From NCBI RefSeq assembly GCF_032854445.1, contig NW_027018013.1:55593-119592 (forward strand): a stretch of DNA of 64,000 nt, given 5' to 3'. Below the pieces are notes generated by a model. It saw only the letters and a program-made list of their open reading frames with translations. It was not told the DNA's origin and made no database searches. Positions 37,601 through 51,300 of this stretch are shown here, in pieces. A program made the translations under genes and the position numbers. The DNA comes from Liolophura sinensis (taxonomy: Eukaryota > Mollusca > Polyplacophora > Chitonida > Chitonidae). Every line of letters starts with the position of its first letter. Within the stretch, counting starts at the first letter, position 1.

Positions 37601-40400
37601 TATTAGCACGTTCAATTACAAGATGAACATTGTAATCATTATAATATCATGCTCACTTGCAAGATGAAGATTGTAATCGACATAATAGCATGTTTAGTTA
37701 CAAGATGAACATTGTAATCATTGTAATAACATGTCCAGTTACAAAGTGAACATTGTAATCCTTATAATTACATGTTCAGTTACAAGATGAACATTGTAAT
37801 CATTATAAAAACATCATCAGTTGCAAGATGAACATTGTAATCATTATAAAATCATGCTCAGTTACAAGATGAACATTGAAATCATTATAATAGCACGTTC
37901 AGTTACAAGGTGGACATTGTAATCAGTATAAAAGCATGCTCAGTTGCAAAATGGACAATATAATCATTACATTAGCATATTCAGTTACAAGATCAATATT
38001 TTAATCATTATAATAACATCATCAGTTACAAAATGAAGATTGTATTCATTATATTAGCACGTTCAATTACAAGATGAACATTGTAATCATTATAATATCA
38101 TGCTCAGATGCAAGATGAAGATTGTAATCGACATAATAGCATGTTCAGTTACAAGATGAACATTGTAATCATTGTAATAGCATGTTCAGTTACAAAGTGA
38201 ACATTGTAATCATTATAAAAACATCATCAGTTGCAAGGTGAACATTGTAATCAGTATACAAGCATGCTCAGTTGCAAAATGGACATTGTAATCATTACAA
38301 TAGCATATTCAGTTACAAGATGAACATTGTAATCATTATTATAGCATATGTATTTACAAGATGAACATTGTAATCCTTATAAAAACATCATCAGTTACAA
38401 GGTGAACATTGTAATCAGTATAAAAGCATGCTCAGTTGCAAAATGGACATTGTAATCATTACATTAGCATATTCAGTTACAAGATGAATACTGTAATCAT
38501 TAAAATAACATCATCAGTTACAAAATGAACATTGTATTCATTATATTAGCACGTTCAATTACAAGATGAACATTGTAATCATTATAATATCATGCTCAGT
38601 TGCAAGATGAAGATTGTAATCGACATAATAGCATGTTTTTTTAAAAGATGAACATTGTAATCATTATAATAGCATGTTCAGTTACAAAGTGAACATTATA
38701 ATCCTTATAACTGCATGTTCAGTTACAAGATGAACATTGTAATCATTATAAAAACATCATCAGTTGCAAGGTGAACATTGTAATCAGTATACAAGCATGC
38801 TCAGTTGCAAAATGGACATTGTAATGATTACAATAGCATATTCAGTTACAAGATGAACATTGTAATCATTATAATAATGTGCTCAGTTACAAGGTGAACA
38901 TTGTCATCATTACAATAACCTGCTCAGTTACAAGATGAACATTGTAATCATTATAAAAACATGCCCAGTTACAAGATGAACATTGTAATAGTTAAATTAG
39001 CATGTTCAGTTACGAAGTGAACATTGTAATCATTATAATAGCATGCTCAGTTGCAAGATAAACATTGTTAGCATCTTAATATCCTTTTCAGTTACAAGAT
39101 GAAGATTGTAACCGACATAATAGCATGTTCAGTTACAAGATGAACATTGTAATCATTGTAATAGCATGTTCAGTTACAAAGTAAACATTGTAATCATTAT
39201 AATAGCGTCAACTGTTACAAAATCATCATTGTAATCAATAAAATAGCATGCTCAGTTACAAAATGAATATTGCAATTATTATATTAGCATATTTTTTTAC
39301 AAGATGAACAATGTAATCTTTATTATAGCATATGTAGTTACAAGATGAACATTGTAATCATTATAAAAACATCATCAGTTGCAAGGTGAACATTGTAATC
39401 AGTATAAAAGCATGCTCAGATGCAAAATAGACATTGTAATCATTAGATTAGCATATTCATTTACAAGATGAATATTGTAATCATTATAATAACATCATCA
39501 GTTACAAAATAAACATTGTATTCATTATATTAGCACGTTCAATTACAAGATGAATATTGTAATCATTATAAAAGCATGTTCAGTTACAAGGTGAACATTG
39601 TAATCAATATAAAAACATCATCAGTTGCAAGGTGAACATTGTAATCATTATAAAAACATGCTCAGTTACAAGATGAACATTGAAATCATTATAATAGCAT
39701 GTTCAGTTACAAGGTGGACATTGTAATCAGTATAAAAGCATGCTCAGTTGCAAAATAGACATTATAATCATTACATTAGCATATTCAGTTACAAGATGAA
39801 TATTTTAATCATTATAATACCATCATCAGTTACAAAATGAACATTGTATTCATTATATTAGCACGTTCAATTACAAGATGAACATTGTAATCATTATAAA
39901 AGCATGTTCAGTTACAAGGTGAACATTGTAATCATTATAAAAACATGTTCAGTTACAAGATGAACATTGAAATCATTATAATAGCATGTTCAGTTACAAG
40001 GTGGACATTGTAATCAGTATAAAAGCATGCTCAGTTGCAAAATGGACATTGTAATCATTACATTAGCATATTCAGTTACAAGATGAATTCTGTAATAATT
40101 ATAATAACATTATCAGTTACAAAATGAACATTGTATACATTATATTAGCACGTTCAATTACAAAGTAAATATTGTAATCATTATAAGAGCGTCATCAGTT
40201 GCAAGGTGAACATTGTAATCACTATACAAGCATGCTCAGTTGCAAAATGGACATTGTAATCATTACAATAGCATATTTAGTTACAAGATGAACATTGTAA
40301 TCAATATAATAATGTGCTCAGTTACAAGGTGAACATTGTAATCATTACAATAGCGTGCTCAGTTACAAGATGAACATTGTAATCATTTTAATAGCATGTT
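34690..40400 (+). repeat. 41-bp satellite array D2, downstream of segment copy 2
   Basis: Starts as D1 does and tracks it at offset 16584 for about 0.9 kb. It then contains a 1,066-bp tandem duplication, listed separately, followed by variants of the recurring D-type monomer run. No SINE-tail inserts and no gene. Confidence 0.87.
35575..37706 (+). repeat. 1,066-bp (26-monomer) tandem duplication in D2
   Basis: Two units, about 35575-36640 and 36641-37706. Paired landmarks are ACTATACAAGCATGC at 35711 and 36777, and ATTACAAGAGGAACAATG at 36221 and 37287, both 1,066 bp apart (26x41). Homology continues to about 37815. Array D1 has the corresponding sequence only once. Confidence 0.88.
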
Positions 40401-41330
40401 CAGTTACAGGATGAACATTGTAATAATTTAATAGCGTGTTCAGTTACAAAATGAACATTGAAATCATTATAATAGAATGTTCAGTGCCAAGATGAACATT
40501 GCAATCATTATAATAGCATATTCAGTTACAAGATGAACATTGAAATCATTATAATAGCATGTTCAGTTACAAGGTGGACATTGTAATCAGTATAAAAGCA
40601 TGCTCAGTTGCAAAATGGACATTGTAATCATTACATTAGCATATTCAGTTACAAGATGAATATTGTAATCATTATAATAACATCATCAGTTACAAAATGA
40701 ACATTGTATTCATTTTATTAGCACGTTCAATTACAAGATGAACATTGTAATCATTATAAAAACATCATCAGTTGCAAGGTGAACATTGTAATCACTATAC
40801 AAGCATGCTCAGTTGCAAAATGGACATTGTAATCATTACAATAGCATATTTAGTTACAAGATGAACATTGTAATCAATATAATAATGTGCTCAGTTACAA
40901 GGTGAACATTGTAATCATTGCAATAGCGTGCTCAGTTACAAGATGAACATTGTAATCATTTTAATAGCATGTTCAGTTACAGGATGAACATTGTAATAAT
41001 TTAATAGCGTGTTCAGTTACAAAATGAACATTGAAATCATTATAATAGAATGTTCAGTGCCAAGATGAACATTGCAATCATTATAATAGCATATTCAGTT
41101 ACAAGATGAACATTATAATAACCTAATACCGTGTTCAGTTACAAAATGAACATTAAAATTATTATAATAGCACGTTCAGTGACAAGGTGAACATTTAAAT
41201 CATTATATTAGCATGCTCAGTTACAAGGTGAACATTGTAATCATTATAATAGCGTCAACGGTTACAAAATCATTATTGTAATCACTATAATATCATGCTC
41301 AGTTACAAAATGAATATTGCAATCATTATA
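40190..41330 (+). repeat. 573-bp tandem duplication at the D2/V junction
   Basis: ACTATACAAG at 40221 recurs at 40794, and AATCATTTTAATAGC at 40381 recurs at 40954, giving an offset of 573 bp (14x41 minus 1). The second copy continues into V-like sequence. Confidence 0.82.
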
Positions 41331-42549
41331 TTAGCATATTTCATTACAAGATGAACATTGTAATCGTTATTATAGCATATGTAGTTACAAGATGAACATT
41401 GTAATCAGTAAAAAGCATGTTCAGTTGCAAAATGAACATTGTAATCATTATATTAGCCTGTTCAGTTACAAGATAAACATTGTAATCATAATAACAGCAT
41501 GGTCAGTTACAAGATGAACATTGTAATCATTGTAATAGCATGCTCAGTTACAAGATGAACATTGTAATCATTATAATAGCATATTCGGTTACAGGATGAA
41601 CATTGCAATAACCTAATACCGTGTTCAGTTACAAAATGAACATTAAAACTATTATAATATCACTTTCAGTGACATGGTGAACATTGTAATCATTATAATA
41701 GCATGTTCAGTTACAAGGTGATTTTTGTAATTACTATAATAGCATGGTCAGTTACAAGACACCCTTTGTAATTATTATAATAGCATCTTCAGTTACAAGA
41801 TAAACATTGTAATCATTATTTTAGCACGTTTAGTTAAAACGTGAGGATTGTAATCGATATAATAGCATGTTCTGCTACAAGATAAATATTGTAATTATTG
41901 TAATGGCATTTTCATTTACAAGGTGAACATTGTAATCATTATAATAACATGTTCACTTACAAGATGAACATTGTAATCATTATATTAGGACGTTCAGTTA
42001 CAAGATGAACATTGTAATCATTATAATAGCATGTTCAGTTACAAAATGAACATTGTAATTATTATAATATCATGCTTAGTTACAAGATGAACATTGTTAT
42101 CAGTATAATAGCATGTTCAGTTACAACATAAACATTGTAATCATTATAATAGCATGCTCAATTACAAGATGAACATTGTAATCAGTATAATAGCATGCTC
42201 AGTTACAAATTTAACAATGTAATCATTATACTAGTATGCTCAGTTACAAGATGAACATTGTAATCATTATAATAACATGTTCAGTTACCAGAGAGAACGA
42301 CGTTAAAACCCAAGCACTCACTCAGTTACCAGATGAACATTGTAATCATTATATTAGGACGTTCAGTTACAAGATGAACATTGTAATCAATATAATAGCA
42401 TATTCAGTTACAAAATGAACATTGTAATCATTATACTAGTATGCCCAGTTACAAGATGAACATTGTAATCAGTATAATAGCATGCTCAGTTACAAGATGA
42501 ACATTGTAATCATTATAATAGCATGTTCAGTTACCAGATGAACATTGTA
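40401..42549 (+). repeat. V-like satellite flank upstream of segment copy 3
   Basis: Contains the ordered V variants (AACCTAATACCGTG, the GCGTCAACGG monomer, ATCGTTATTATAGC, CAGTAAAAAGCATG, GTGATTTTTGTAATTACT) and one subtype-b SINE-tail insert at 42293. The final 314 bp match the flanks of segment copies 1 and 2. No gene. Confidence 0.85.
42293..42321 (+). mobile_element. SINE 3'-tail fragment, subtype b, copy 7
   Basis: Only insert between segment copies 2 and 3, just upstream of copy 3; TTAAAACCC form. Confidence 0.75.
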
Positions 42550-43436
42550 AGAATTATTTTTAGAATAAATCGCTTCCAAACTCTGGTATATTCACCTTAG
42601 TTTAACTAAACGCCATCATATCGTATTTAAGTTAATTACATGTAATATTGTAATAGGCATGTTCTTAAGTCAAGTGGCCCTTTGTTTAGCCTTTTAAAAC
42701 GGAAACTACAGGTATGCACATTTAAGAGAACTTATGTTTGTCCTTTTTTAAAACCATTTTCTTCATTCCTCAATGAAAAATACATGCATTGTTTCGCACC
42801 CCTATTTGCAGCGTACTGGCAATGGGCCAAATGTGTAGAATACGATATCTGTGAAATTAATCTGACTGCAATAAGATCAGAAAATTCGACCCCAATTCTT
42901 TGATGGTTTCTCTACGGTTCTTCTATATCGGGACTAGTCTTGCTGACAATGGTAACTCATGCTCGTCGGCAGGTACACGTACGTTAATGAGATCAATAAC
43001 TTTGTCTCTTTCTTTCAGGACAAATATGTACCTTATTAAACTAACGGTTTTGACAGATAAATGTAACAGCTCTGTGATCTCATCATGTTAGAAATGAAAT
43101 AAAAAATGCGATATAGACGTACTTGAGCTCCTAATATGTTTTTTCCAGAGTGCTTACGGTGGACTTCGTTTGGATTCTGTGAGGGTTTTGATAGGTCTGT
43201 TATATGTTAATTGTGGATTACTGAAAACTCGCACCACTAATATTATATGTACAAACATGTATGCTTAAAGCCTTCCTTTCACTAGGAAATAAAATAGCCT
43301 GAGTAGGAGCCTTGTCAGGTGGGGTTATGTATGGGAGGACTAAGGTTTGCCTGAAGTGAAAGACATAGGTACAGTAAATGGCGCAGAGACATACATGTCT
43401 TTACAAATAAATGTTATCTGATCGTCAGTTGCACAG

Positions 43437-43804
43437 ACCGGCCCGGATAGCACAGTTGGTAGAGCGTCCGCTTCGGGACCGGTAGATCCAGGATCAATCC
43501 TTGGTCGAGTCACACCTAAGACTTTAAAAGAGGAAGTTGTAACTTCCTCGTTTGGCGTTCAGCATGAAGGGGATAGTGCAACGACTGGTTGACCCGTTTC
43601 AGTATAATGGCTCGGGCGGGGCGGCTTACTTGCCTTCGGTAAGTCGTCTCAGTGATGCAGCACTAAATAAAAGAGCGGTGAAAATCCGTCCTCCTGCAAC
43701 AAGGAGGCACATTACACGTGCATGCACCCTAATGATTCCTTCGTCGTCATATGACTGAAAAATTGTTGAGTACGACGTTAAACCCCAAGCACTCACTCAC
43801 TCAC
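43437..43804 (+). mobile_element. Intact tRNA-derived SINE, segment copy 3
   Basis: Same element as 16158-16525, with flanking 12-bp duplications at 43425-43436 and 43805-43816. A box is at 43448-43459 and B box at 43491-43500. Confidence 0.85.
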
Positions 43805-43867
43805 TCAGTTGCACAGCGACATACATGTCTATACAGAAAAATGCTATCTGATCGCAGTCAGTGTAAA

Positions 43868-44002
43868 ATTCCTGACGGTGTTTACTGTGCAGCAGAGATT
43901 CAGGATGGTGCTTACTGTGTAGCAGAGTTTCAGGATGGTATTTACTGTGCAGCAGAGATTCAGGATGGTGTTTACGGTGCAACAGAGATTCAGTATGGTG
44001 TT
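43868..44002 (+). repeat. 30-bp tandem repeat, 4.5 units (segment copy 3)
   Basis: Identical in unit number and substitution pattern to the other two segment copies. Confidence 0.85.
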
Positions 44003-44253
44003 AATTGATTTAATCAACGATTCAGGAAAACACAGTGATCCAGGTTTAGAAGCTGCCTGACTTCAGGTTATATTAATATCTTGAAGTAATGATACTTCGT
44101 TGCTTGAAACCATTTAAACATCCGAATTCCACTGACTCTGTCAACACGCTGGATGAAAGAATAAATTGGAGTGAAATCAGTTAGAGAAACACATGATTTT
44201 CTATCGGCCTCACAACGTTTTACATTTTACTTACTTATTTAATTTTTGTTTGA

Positions 44254-44441
44254 GGAGGGCCTCAGTTACCGAGGGGGTCAGCACGCCATCGCCCTGCAAT
44301 GGGCTTCCAACCGATGCGGTCGCTGTGAGTTCAAGTCCAGCTCAGGCTGGCTGCCTCTTTTTGCCGTCCATGAGGAGGTCTTCTGGCAACCTGCGGGTAG
44401 TCGTGGGTTTCCCCCAGTACACCAAATAAATAAATAAATAA
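44254..44441 (+). mobile_element. Internally deleted SINE with (AAAT)n tail, segment copy 3
   Basis: Equivalent of 16975-17162, with one private change (GGCTGCCTC for GGCTTCCTC near 44350). Confidence 0.72.
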
Positions 44442-44915
44442 TGTTACGACCCAAACTGTCTGTATTATAAAGAGATGGCTTGTTCGAAATACACGACAGT
44501 TTAGCCGCACAAAAAAGTAACCAAAACCAGCAGATTTTATTTTTCAACAATTTATTACATTTAACAGGAACAGATAACAAGACTTTTACAAGAGCTAAAA
44601 TACTTAAGTTTAACAAGAAATGATAGCAATATCTATACAAATACTAAAGTACTTACACAATGCTGAAAAATGCACAGAGGCAATATTTACAAGAGCGAAA
44701 GTCCACAGTATAACTGAGTGTATGACGACATATACACAAAATTCCACAGACAGGGTCCGTGTACTAATAAGCACTGTGTACACAAGAGCACAAATTAAGC
44801 CTTTGAAGCCTTTGTTGCTAACTAGATAGCGTTTTAGATCTCTTGAAATGACACCTGAAAGGTTTGATTCAATTGTTGTGTAACAGTAATCACCGAATGA
44901 CTGGATGATTGGGTT

Positions 44916-44923
44916 TGACGTCA
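44916..44923. promoter_or_regulatory. CRE-like palindrome TGACGTCA (segment copy 3)
   Basis: Retained although the surrounding 3' part of this segment copy is the most diverged of the three. No associated gene. Confidence 0.3.
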
Positions 44924-45383
44924 CATTGTAATGCAAGTATGAAAGAAAGATTCAAAGGTTGAAAGCAATCACTGCGCGGTGTTACTTAAAAATCAGGTTG
45001 CCTTACACCTGTCAAGGCACGGGATACCACGGATTGCAGATAGTTCTCTGCTGATTTATTTTCATATTTTTTTGTCGATTGTTGAGAAACCTTGCTATAA
45101 GGACTGAAAAGAGAAACGATCATAAAAGCTGCGGGGCCAAGTGTTCTCTGTAATCCCACATGGAACACTGGGGTTAGAGCTGATTTCCTAGCTGGCACCA
45201 TCTTTTAAGTGCCAATATTGAGAAATGCCTTCTATTTCTTCTCAACGATCAACGGTACAAAGATGCAGTTTGGACCTAATACACGCTAAAATGCTCATCT
45301 TATCCCCACACATTATCCAGACTAAATCTTTCATTTTTCCCCTCAGCTGAAATAGACTAAATCCAGTTAAAGAGACTCGTGTT

Positions 45384-48344
45384 TTATAATAGCATGCTCA
45401 GTTACAAGATAAACATTGTAATCATTATATTAGCATGCTCAGTTACAAGGTGAACATTGTAATCATTATATTAGCACGCTCAGTTACAAGGTAAACATTG
45501 TAATCATTACAATAGAAAGCTCAGTTACAAGATGAAAATTGTAATCATAATAGCATGTTCAGTTACAAGATGAACATTGTAATCATTATAATAGCACGTT
45601 CAATTACAAGATGAACATTGTAATTATTATAATAATGTGGTCAGTTACAAGGTGAACATTGTAATCATTACAATAGCGTGCTCAGTTACAAGGTGAACAT
45701 TGTAATCATTATAAAAACATGCCCTGTTACAAGATGAACATTGTAATAGTTATAATAGCATGTTCAGTTACGAAGTGAACATTGTAATCCATATAATAGC
45801 ATGCTCAGTTGCAAGATAAACATTGTAATCATTATAATATCATTTTCAGTTACAAGATGAAGATTGTAATCGACATAATAGCATGTTCAGTTACAAAATG
45901 AACATTGTCATCATTAAAATAGCATGTTCAGTTACAAGGTGAACATTGTAATCATTATAAAAACATGCTCAGTTACAAGATGAACACTGTAATCATTATA
46001 ATAGCATGTTCAGTTACAAGGTGGACATTGTAATCAGTATAAAAGCATGCTCAGTTGCAAAATGGACATTGTAATCATTACATTAGCATATTCAGTTACA
46101 AGATGAATATTGTAATTATTATAATAACATCATCAGTTACAAAATGAACATTGTATTCATTATATTAGCACGTTCAATTACCAGATGAACATTGTAATCA
46201 TTATATTAATGTGCTCAGTTACAAGGTGAACATTGGAATCATTACAATAGCGTGCTCAGTTACAAGATGAACATTGTAATCATTATAAAAACATGCCCAG
46301 TTACAAGATGAACATTGTAATAGTTATAATAGCATGTTCAGTTACGAAGAGAACATTGTAATCATTATAATAGCATGCTCAGTTGCAAGATAAACATTGT
46401 AATCATTATAATATCATTTTCAGTTACAAGATGAACATTGTAATCGACATAATAGCATGTTAAAATACAAGATAAAGATTGTAATCATTGTAATAGCATG
46501 TTCAGTTACAAAGTAAACATTGTAATCATTATAATAGCGTCAACGGTTACAAAATCATCATTGTAATTAATATAATAGCATGCTCAGTTACAAAATGAAT
46601 ATTGCAATTATTATATTAGCATATTTCATTACAAGATGAACATTGTAATCACTATTATAGCATATGTAGTTACAAGATGAACATTGTAATCATTATAAAA
46701 ACATCATCAGTTACAAGGTGAAAATTGTAATCAGTATAAAAGCATGCTCAGTTGCAAAATGTACATTGTAATCATTACATTAGCATATTCACTTACAAGA
46801 TGAATATTGTAATCATTATAATAACATCATCAGTTACAAAAAAACATTGTATTCATTATATTAGCACGTTTAATTACAAAATGAACATTGTAATCATTAT
46901 AAAAGCATGTTCAGTTACAAGATGAACATTGTAATCATTATAAAACATCATCAGTTACAAGGTGAACATTGTAATCAGTATAAAAGCCTGCTCAGTTGCA
47001 AAATGGACATTGTAATTATTACATTAGCATATTCACTTACAAGATGAACATTGTAATTATTATAATAACATCATCAGTTACAAAATGTACATTGTATTCA
47101 TTATTTTAGCACGTTCAATTACAAGATGAACATTGTAATCATTATAAAAGCATGTTCAGTTACAAGGTGAACATTGTAATCATTATAAAGACATGCTCAG
47201 TTACAAGATGAACATTGTAATCATTATAATAGCATGTTCAGTTACAAGGTGGACATTGTAATCAGTATAAAAGCATGCTCAGTTGCAAAATGGACATTGT
47301 AATCATTACATTAGCATATTCAGTTACAAGATGAATACTGTAATCATTATAATAACATCATCAGTTACAAAATGAACATTGTATTTATTATATTAGCACG
47401 TCCAATTACAAGATGAACATTGTAGTCATTATAATATCATGCTCAGTTGCAAGATGAAGATTGTAATTGACATAATAGCATGTTCAGTTACAAGATGAAC
47501 ATTGTAATCATTGTAATAGCATGTTCAGTTACAAAGTGAACATTGTAATCCTTATAATTGCATGTTCAGTTACAAGATGAACATTGTAATCATTATAAAA
47601 ACATCATCAGTTGCAAGGTGAACATTGTAATCAGTATACAAGCATGCTCAGTTGCAAAATGGACATTGTAATTATTACAATAGCATATTCAGTTGCAAGA
47701 TGAACATTGTAATCATTATAAAAATGGGCTCAGTTACAAGGTGAACATTGTAATTATTACAATAGCGTGTTCAGTTACAAGATGAACATTGTAATCATTA
47801 TAATAGCATGTTCAGTTACAAGGTGGACATTGTAATCAGTATAAAAGCATGCTCAGTTGCAAAATGGACATTGTAATCATTACATTAGCATATTCAGTTA
47901 CAAGATGAATACTGTAATCATTATAATAACATCATCAGTTACAAAATGAACATTGTATTTATTATATTAGCACGTCCAATTACAAGATGAACATTGTAGT
48001 CATTATAATATCATGCTCAGTTGCAAGATGAAGATTGTAATTGACATAATAGCATGTTCAGTTACAAGATGAACATTGTAATCATTGTAATAGCATGTTC
48101 AGTTACAAAGTGAACATTGTAATCCTTATAATTGCATGTTCAGTTACAAGATGAACATTGTAATCATTATAAAAACATCATCAGTTGCAAGGTGAACATT
48201 GTAATCAGTATACAAGCATGCTCAGTTGCAAAATGGACATTGTAATTATTACAATAGCATATTCAGTTGCAAGATGAACATTGTAATCATTATAAAAATG
48301 GGCTCAGTTACAAGGTGAACATTGTAATTATTACAATAGCGTGT
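45384..48344 (+). repeat. 41-bp satellite array D3, downstream of segment copy 3
   Basis: Starts like D1 and D2, then is shortened relative to both before meeting block S. It contains the recurring D-type monomer run and a 574-bp tandem duplication. An exact match to the most common monomer form is seen at 45554-45594. No SINE-tail insert and no gene. Confidence 0.87.
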
Positions 48345-48365
48345 TCAGTTACAAGATGAACATTG
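47215..48365 (+). repeat. 574-bp (14-monomer) tandem duplication in D3
   Basis: GCTCAGTTGCAAAATGGAC at 47277 recurs at 47851, 574 bp or 14x41 away. Both copies share private variants such as GTATTTATTATATTAGC, CACGTCCAATTAC and ATTGTAATTGACATAATAG, so the event is recent. Confidence 0.88.
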
Positions 48366-51300
48366 TAATCATTATAATAGCATGTTCAGTTACTAGATTA
48401 CCATTGTAATAATTTAATAGCGTGTTCAGTTACAAAATGAACATTGAAATCATTATAATAGAATGTTCATTGGCAAGATGAACATTGTAATCATTATAAT
48501 AGCATATTCAGTTACAAGATGAACATTATAATAACCTAATACCGTGTTCATTTACAAAATGAACATTAAAATTATTAAAATAGCACGTTCAGTGACAAAA
48601 TGATCATTAAAATTATTATAATAGCATGCTCAGTTACAAGGTGAACATTGTAATCATTATAATAGCGTCAACGGTTACAAGATCAACATTGTAAAAGTTA
48701 AAATAGCGTGTTCAGATACAAAATGAACATTGAAATTATTATAATAGAATGTTCAGTGGCAAGATAAACATTGTAATCATTATAATAGCATATTCAGTTA
48801 CAAGATGAACATTATAATAACCTAATACCGTGTTCATTTACAAAATGAACATTAAAATTATTAAAATAGCACGTTCAGTGACAAAATGATCATTAAAATT
48901 ATTATAATAGCATGCTCAGTTACAAGGTGAACATTGTAATCATTATAATAGCGTCAACGGTTACAAGATGAACATTGTAAAAGTTAAAATAGCATGTTCA
49001 GTTACGAAGTGAACATTATAATCATTATAATAGCATGCTCAGTTGCAAGATAAACATTGTAATCATTATAATATCATTTTCAGTTACAAGATGAAAATTG
49101 TAATCGACATAATAGCATGTTTAGTTGCATGATGAACATTGTAATCATTGTAATAGCATGTTCAGTTACAAAGTAAACATTGTAATCATTATAATAGCCT
49201 TAACGGTTACAAAATCATCATTGTAATCAATATAATAGCATGCACAGTTACAAAATGAATATTTCAATCATTATATTAGCATATTTCACAACAAGATGAA
49301 CATTGTAATCATTATTATAGCATATGTAGTTACAAGATGAACACTGTAATCATTATAAAAACATCATCAGTTACAAGGTGGACATTGTAATCAGTGTAAA
49401 ACCATGCTCAGTTGCAAAATGGACATTGTAATCATTACATTAGCATGTTCAGTTACAAGATGAACATTGTAATCATTATAATATCATGCTCAGTTGCAAG
49501 ATGAAGATTGTAATCGAGATAATAGCATGTTCAGTTACAAGATGAACATTGTAATCATTGTAATAGCATGTTCAGTTACAAAGTGAACATTGTAATTAGT
49601 ATACAAGCATGCTCAGTTGCAAAATGGACATTGTAATCATTACAATAGCATATTCAGTTACAAGATGAACATTGTAATCATTATAATAATGTGCTCCGTT
49701 ACAAGGTGAACATTGGAATCATTACAATAGCGTGCTCAGTTACAAGATGATCATTGTAATCATTAAAAAAACATGCCCAGTTACAAGATGAACATTGTAA
49801 AAGGTATAATATCATGTTCAGTTACGAAGTGAACATTGTAATCATTACAAAAGCATGCTCAGTTGCATGATAAACATTGTAATCATTAAAATATCATTTT
49901 CAGTTAAAAGATGAAGATTGTAATCGACATAATAGCATGTTCAGTTACAAGATAAACATTGTAATCATTGTAATAGCATGTTCAGTTACAAAGTAAACAT
50001 TGTAATTATTATATTAGCGTCAACTGTTACAAAATCATCATTGTAATCAATATAATAGTATGCTCAGTTACAAAATGAATATTGCAATTATTATATTAGC
50101 ATATTTCATTACAAGATGAACATTGTAATCATTATTATAGCATATGTAGTTACAAGATAAACATTGTAATCATTTTAAAAACATCATCAGTTACAAGGTG
50201 AACATTGTAATCAGTATAAAAGCATACTCAGTTGCAAAATGGACATTGTAATCATTATAATCATATTCACTTACAAGATGAATATTGTAATCATTATAAT
50301 AACATCATCAGTTACAAAATAAACATTGTATTCATTATATTAGCACGTTCAATTACAAGATGAACATTGTAATCATTATAAACAGCATGTTCAGTTGCAA
50401 GGTGAACATTGTAATCATTATAAAAACATGCTCAGTTACAAGATGAACATTGTAATCATTATAATAGCATGTTCAGTTACAAGGTGGACATTGTAATCAG
50501 TATAAAAGCATGCTCAGTTGCAAAATGGACATTGTAATCATTACATTAGCATATTCACTTACAAGATGAACATTGTAATTATTATAATAACATCATCAGT
50601 TACAAAATGAACATTGTATTCATTATATTAGCACGTTAAACTACAAGATGAACATTGTAATCATTATAATATCATGCTCAGTTTCAAGATGAAGATTGTA
50701 ATCGACATAATAGCATGTTCAGTTACAAGATGAACATTGTAATCATTGTAATAGCATGTTCAGTTACAAAGTGAACATTGTAATCCTTATAATTGCATGT
50801 TCAGTTACAAGATGAACATTGTAATCATTATAAAAACATCATCAGTTGCAAGGTGAACATTGTTATCAGTATACAAGCATGCTCAGTTGCAAAATGGACA
50901 GTGTAATCATTACAATAGCATATTCAGTTACATGATGAACATTGTAATCATTATAATAATGTGCTCAGTTACAAGGTGAACATTGTAATCATTACAATAG
51001 AGTGCTCAGTTACAAGATGAACATTGTAATCATTATAAAAACATCATCAGTTACAAGGTGAACATTGTAATCAGTATAAAAGCATACTCAGTTGCAAAAT
51101 GGACATTGTAATCATTACATTAGCATATTCACTTACAAGATGAATATTGTAATCATTATAATAACATCATCAGTTACAAAATAAACATTGTATTCATTAT
51201 ATTAGCACGTTCAATTACAAGATGAACATTGTAATCATTATAAAAGCATGTTTAGTTGCAAGGTGAACATTGTAATCATTATAAAAACATGCTCAGTTAC

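Larger units (their letters stand above)
42550..45383 (+). repeat. 2.83-kb non-satellite segment, copy 3 of 3
   Basis: Offset 10,695 from copy 2, then 10,694 after a single-base deletion near 44766 (GTACTAATAAGC versus GTACTAAATAAGC). That deletion fuses two short minus-strand open frames into one of 108 codons, a by-product and not a gene. Base differences concentrate in the last ~500 bp, for example GCAAGTATG, TGCGCGGTG, AAGGACTG and GGACCTAATACACGC. No gene is supported. The parts outside the internal elements (42566-43387 and 44442-45383) hold nothing recognised. Confidence 0.87.

Noticed and set aside
44610-44936. 108-codon minus-strand open frame unique to segment copy 3.
   Set aside because: Created by a 1-bp deletion near 44766 that fuses two short frames. 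No homology is recognised and there is no promoter or start context.
45554-45594. TGTTCA/TGAACA arms as nuclear-receptor response elements.
   Set aside because: The 9-nt spacing does not fit the 1-5 bp spacings typical of receptor dimers, and the motif is simply part of the satellite.
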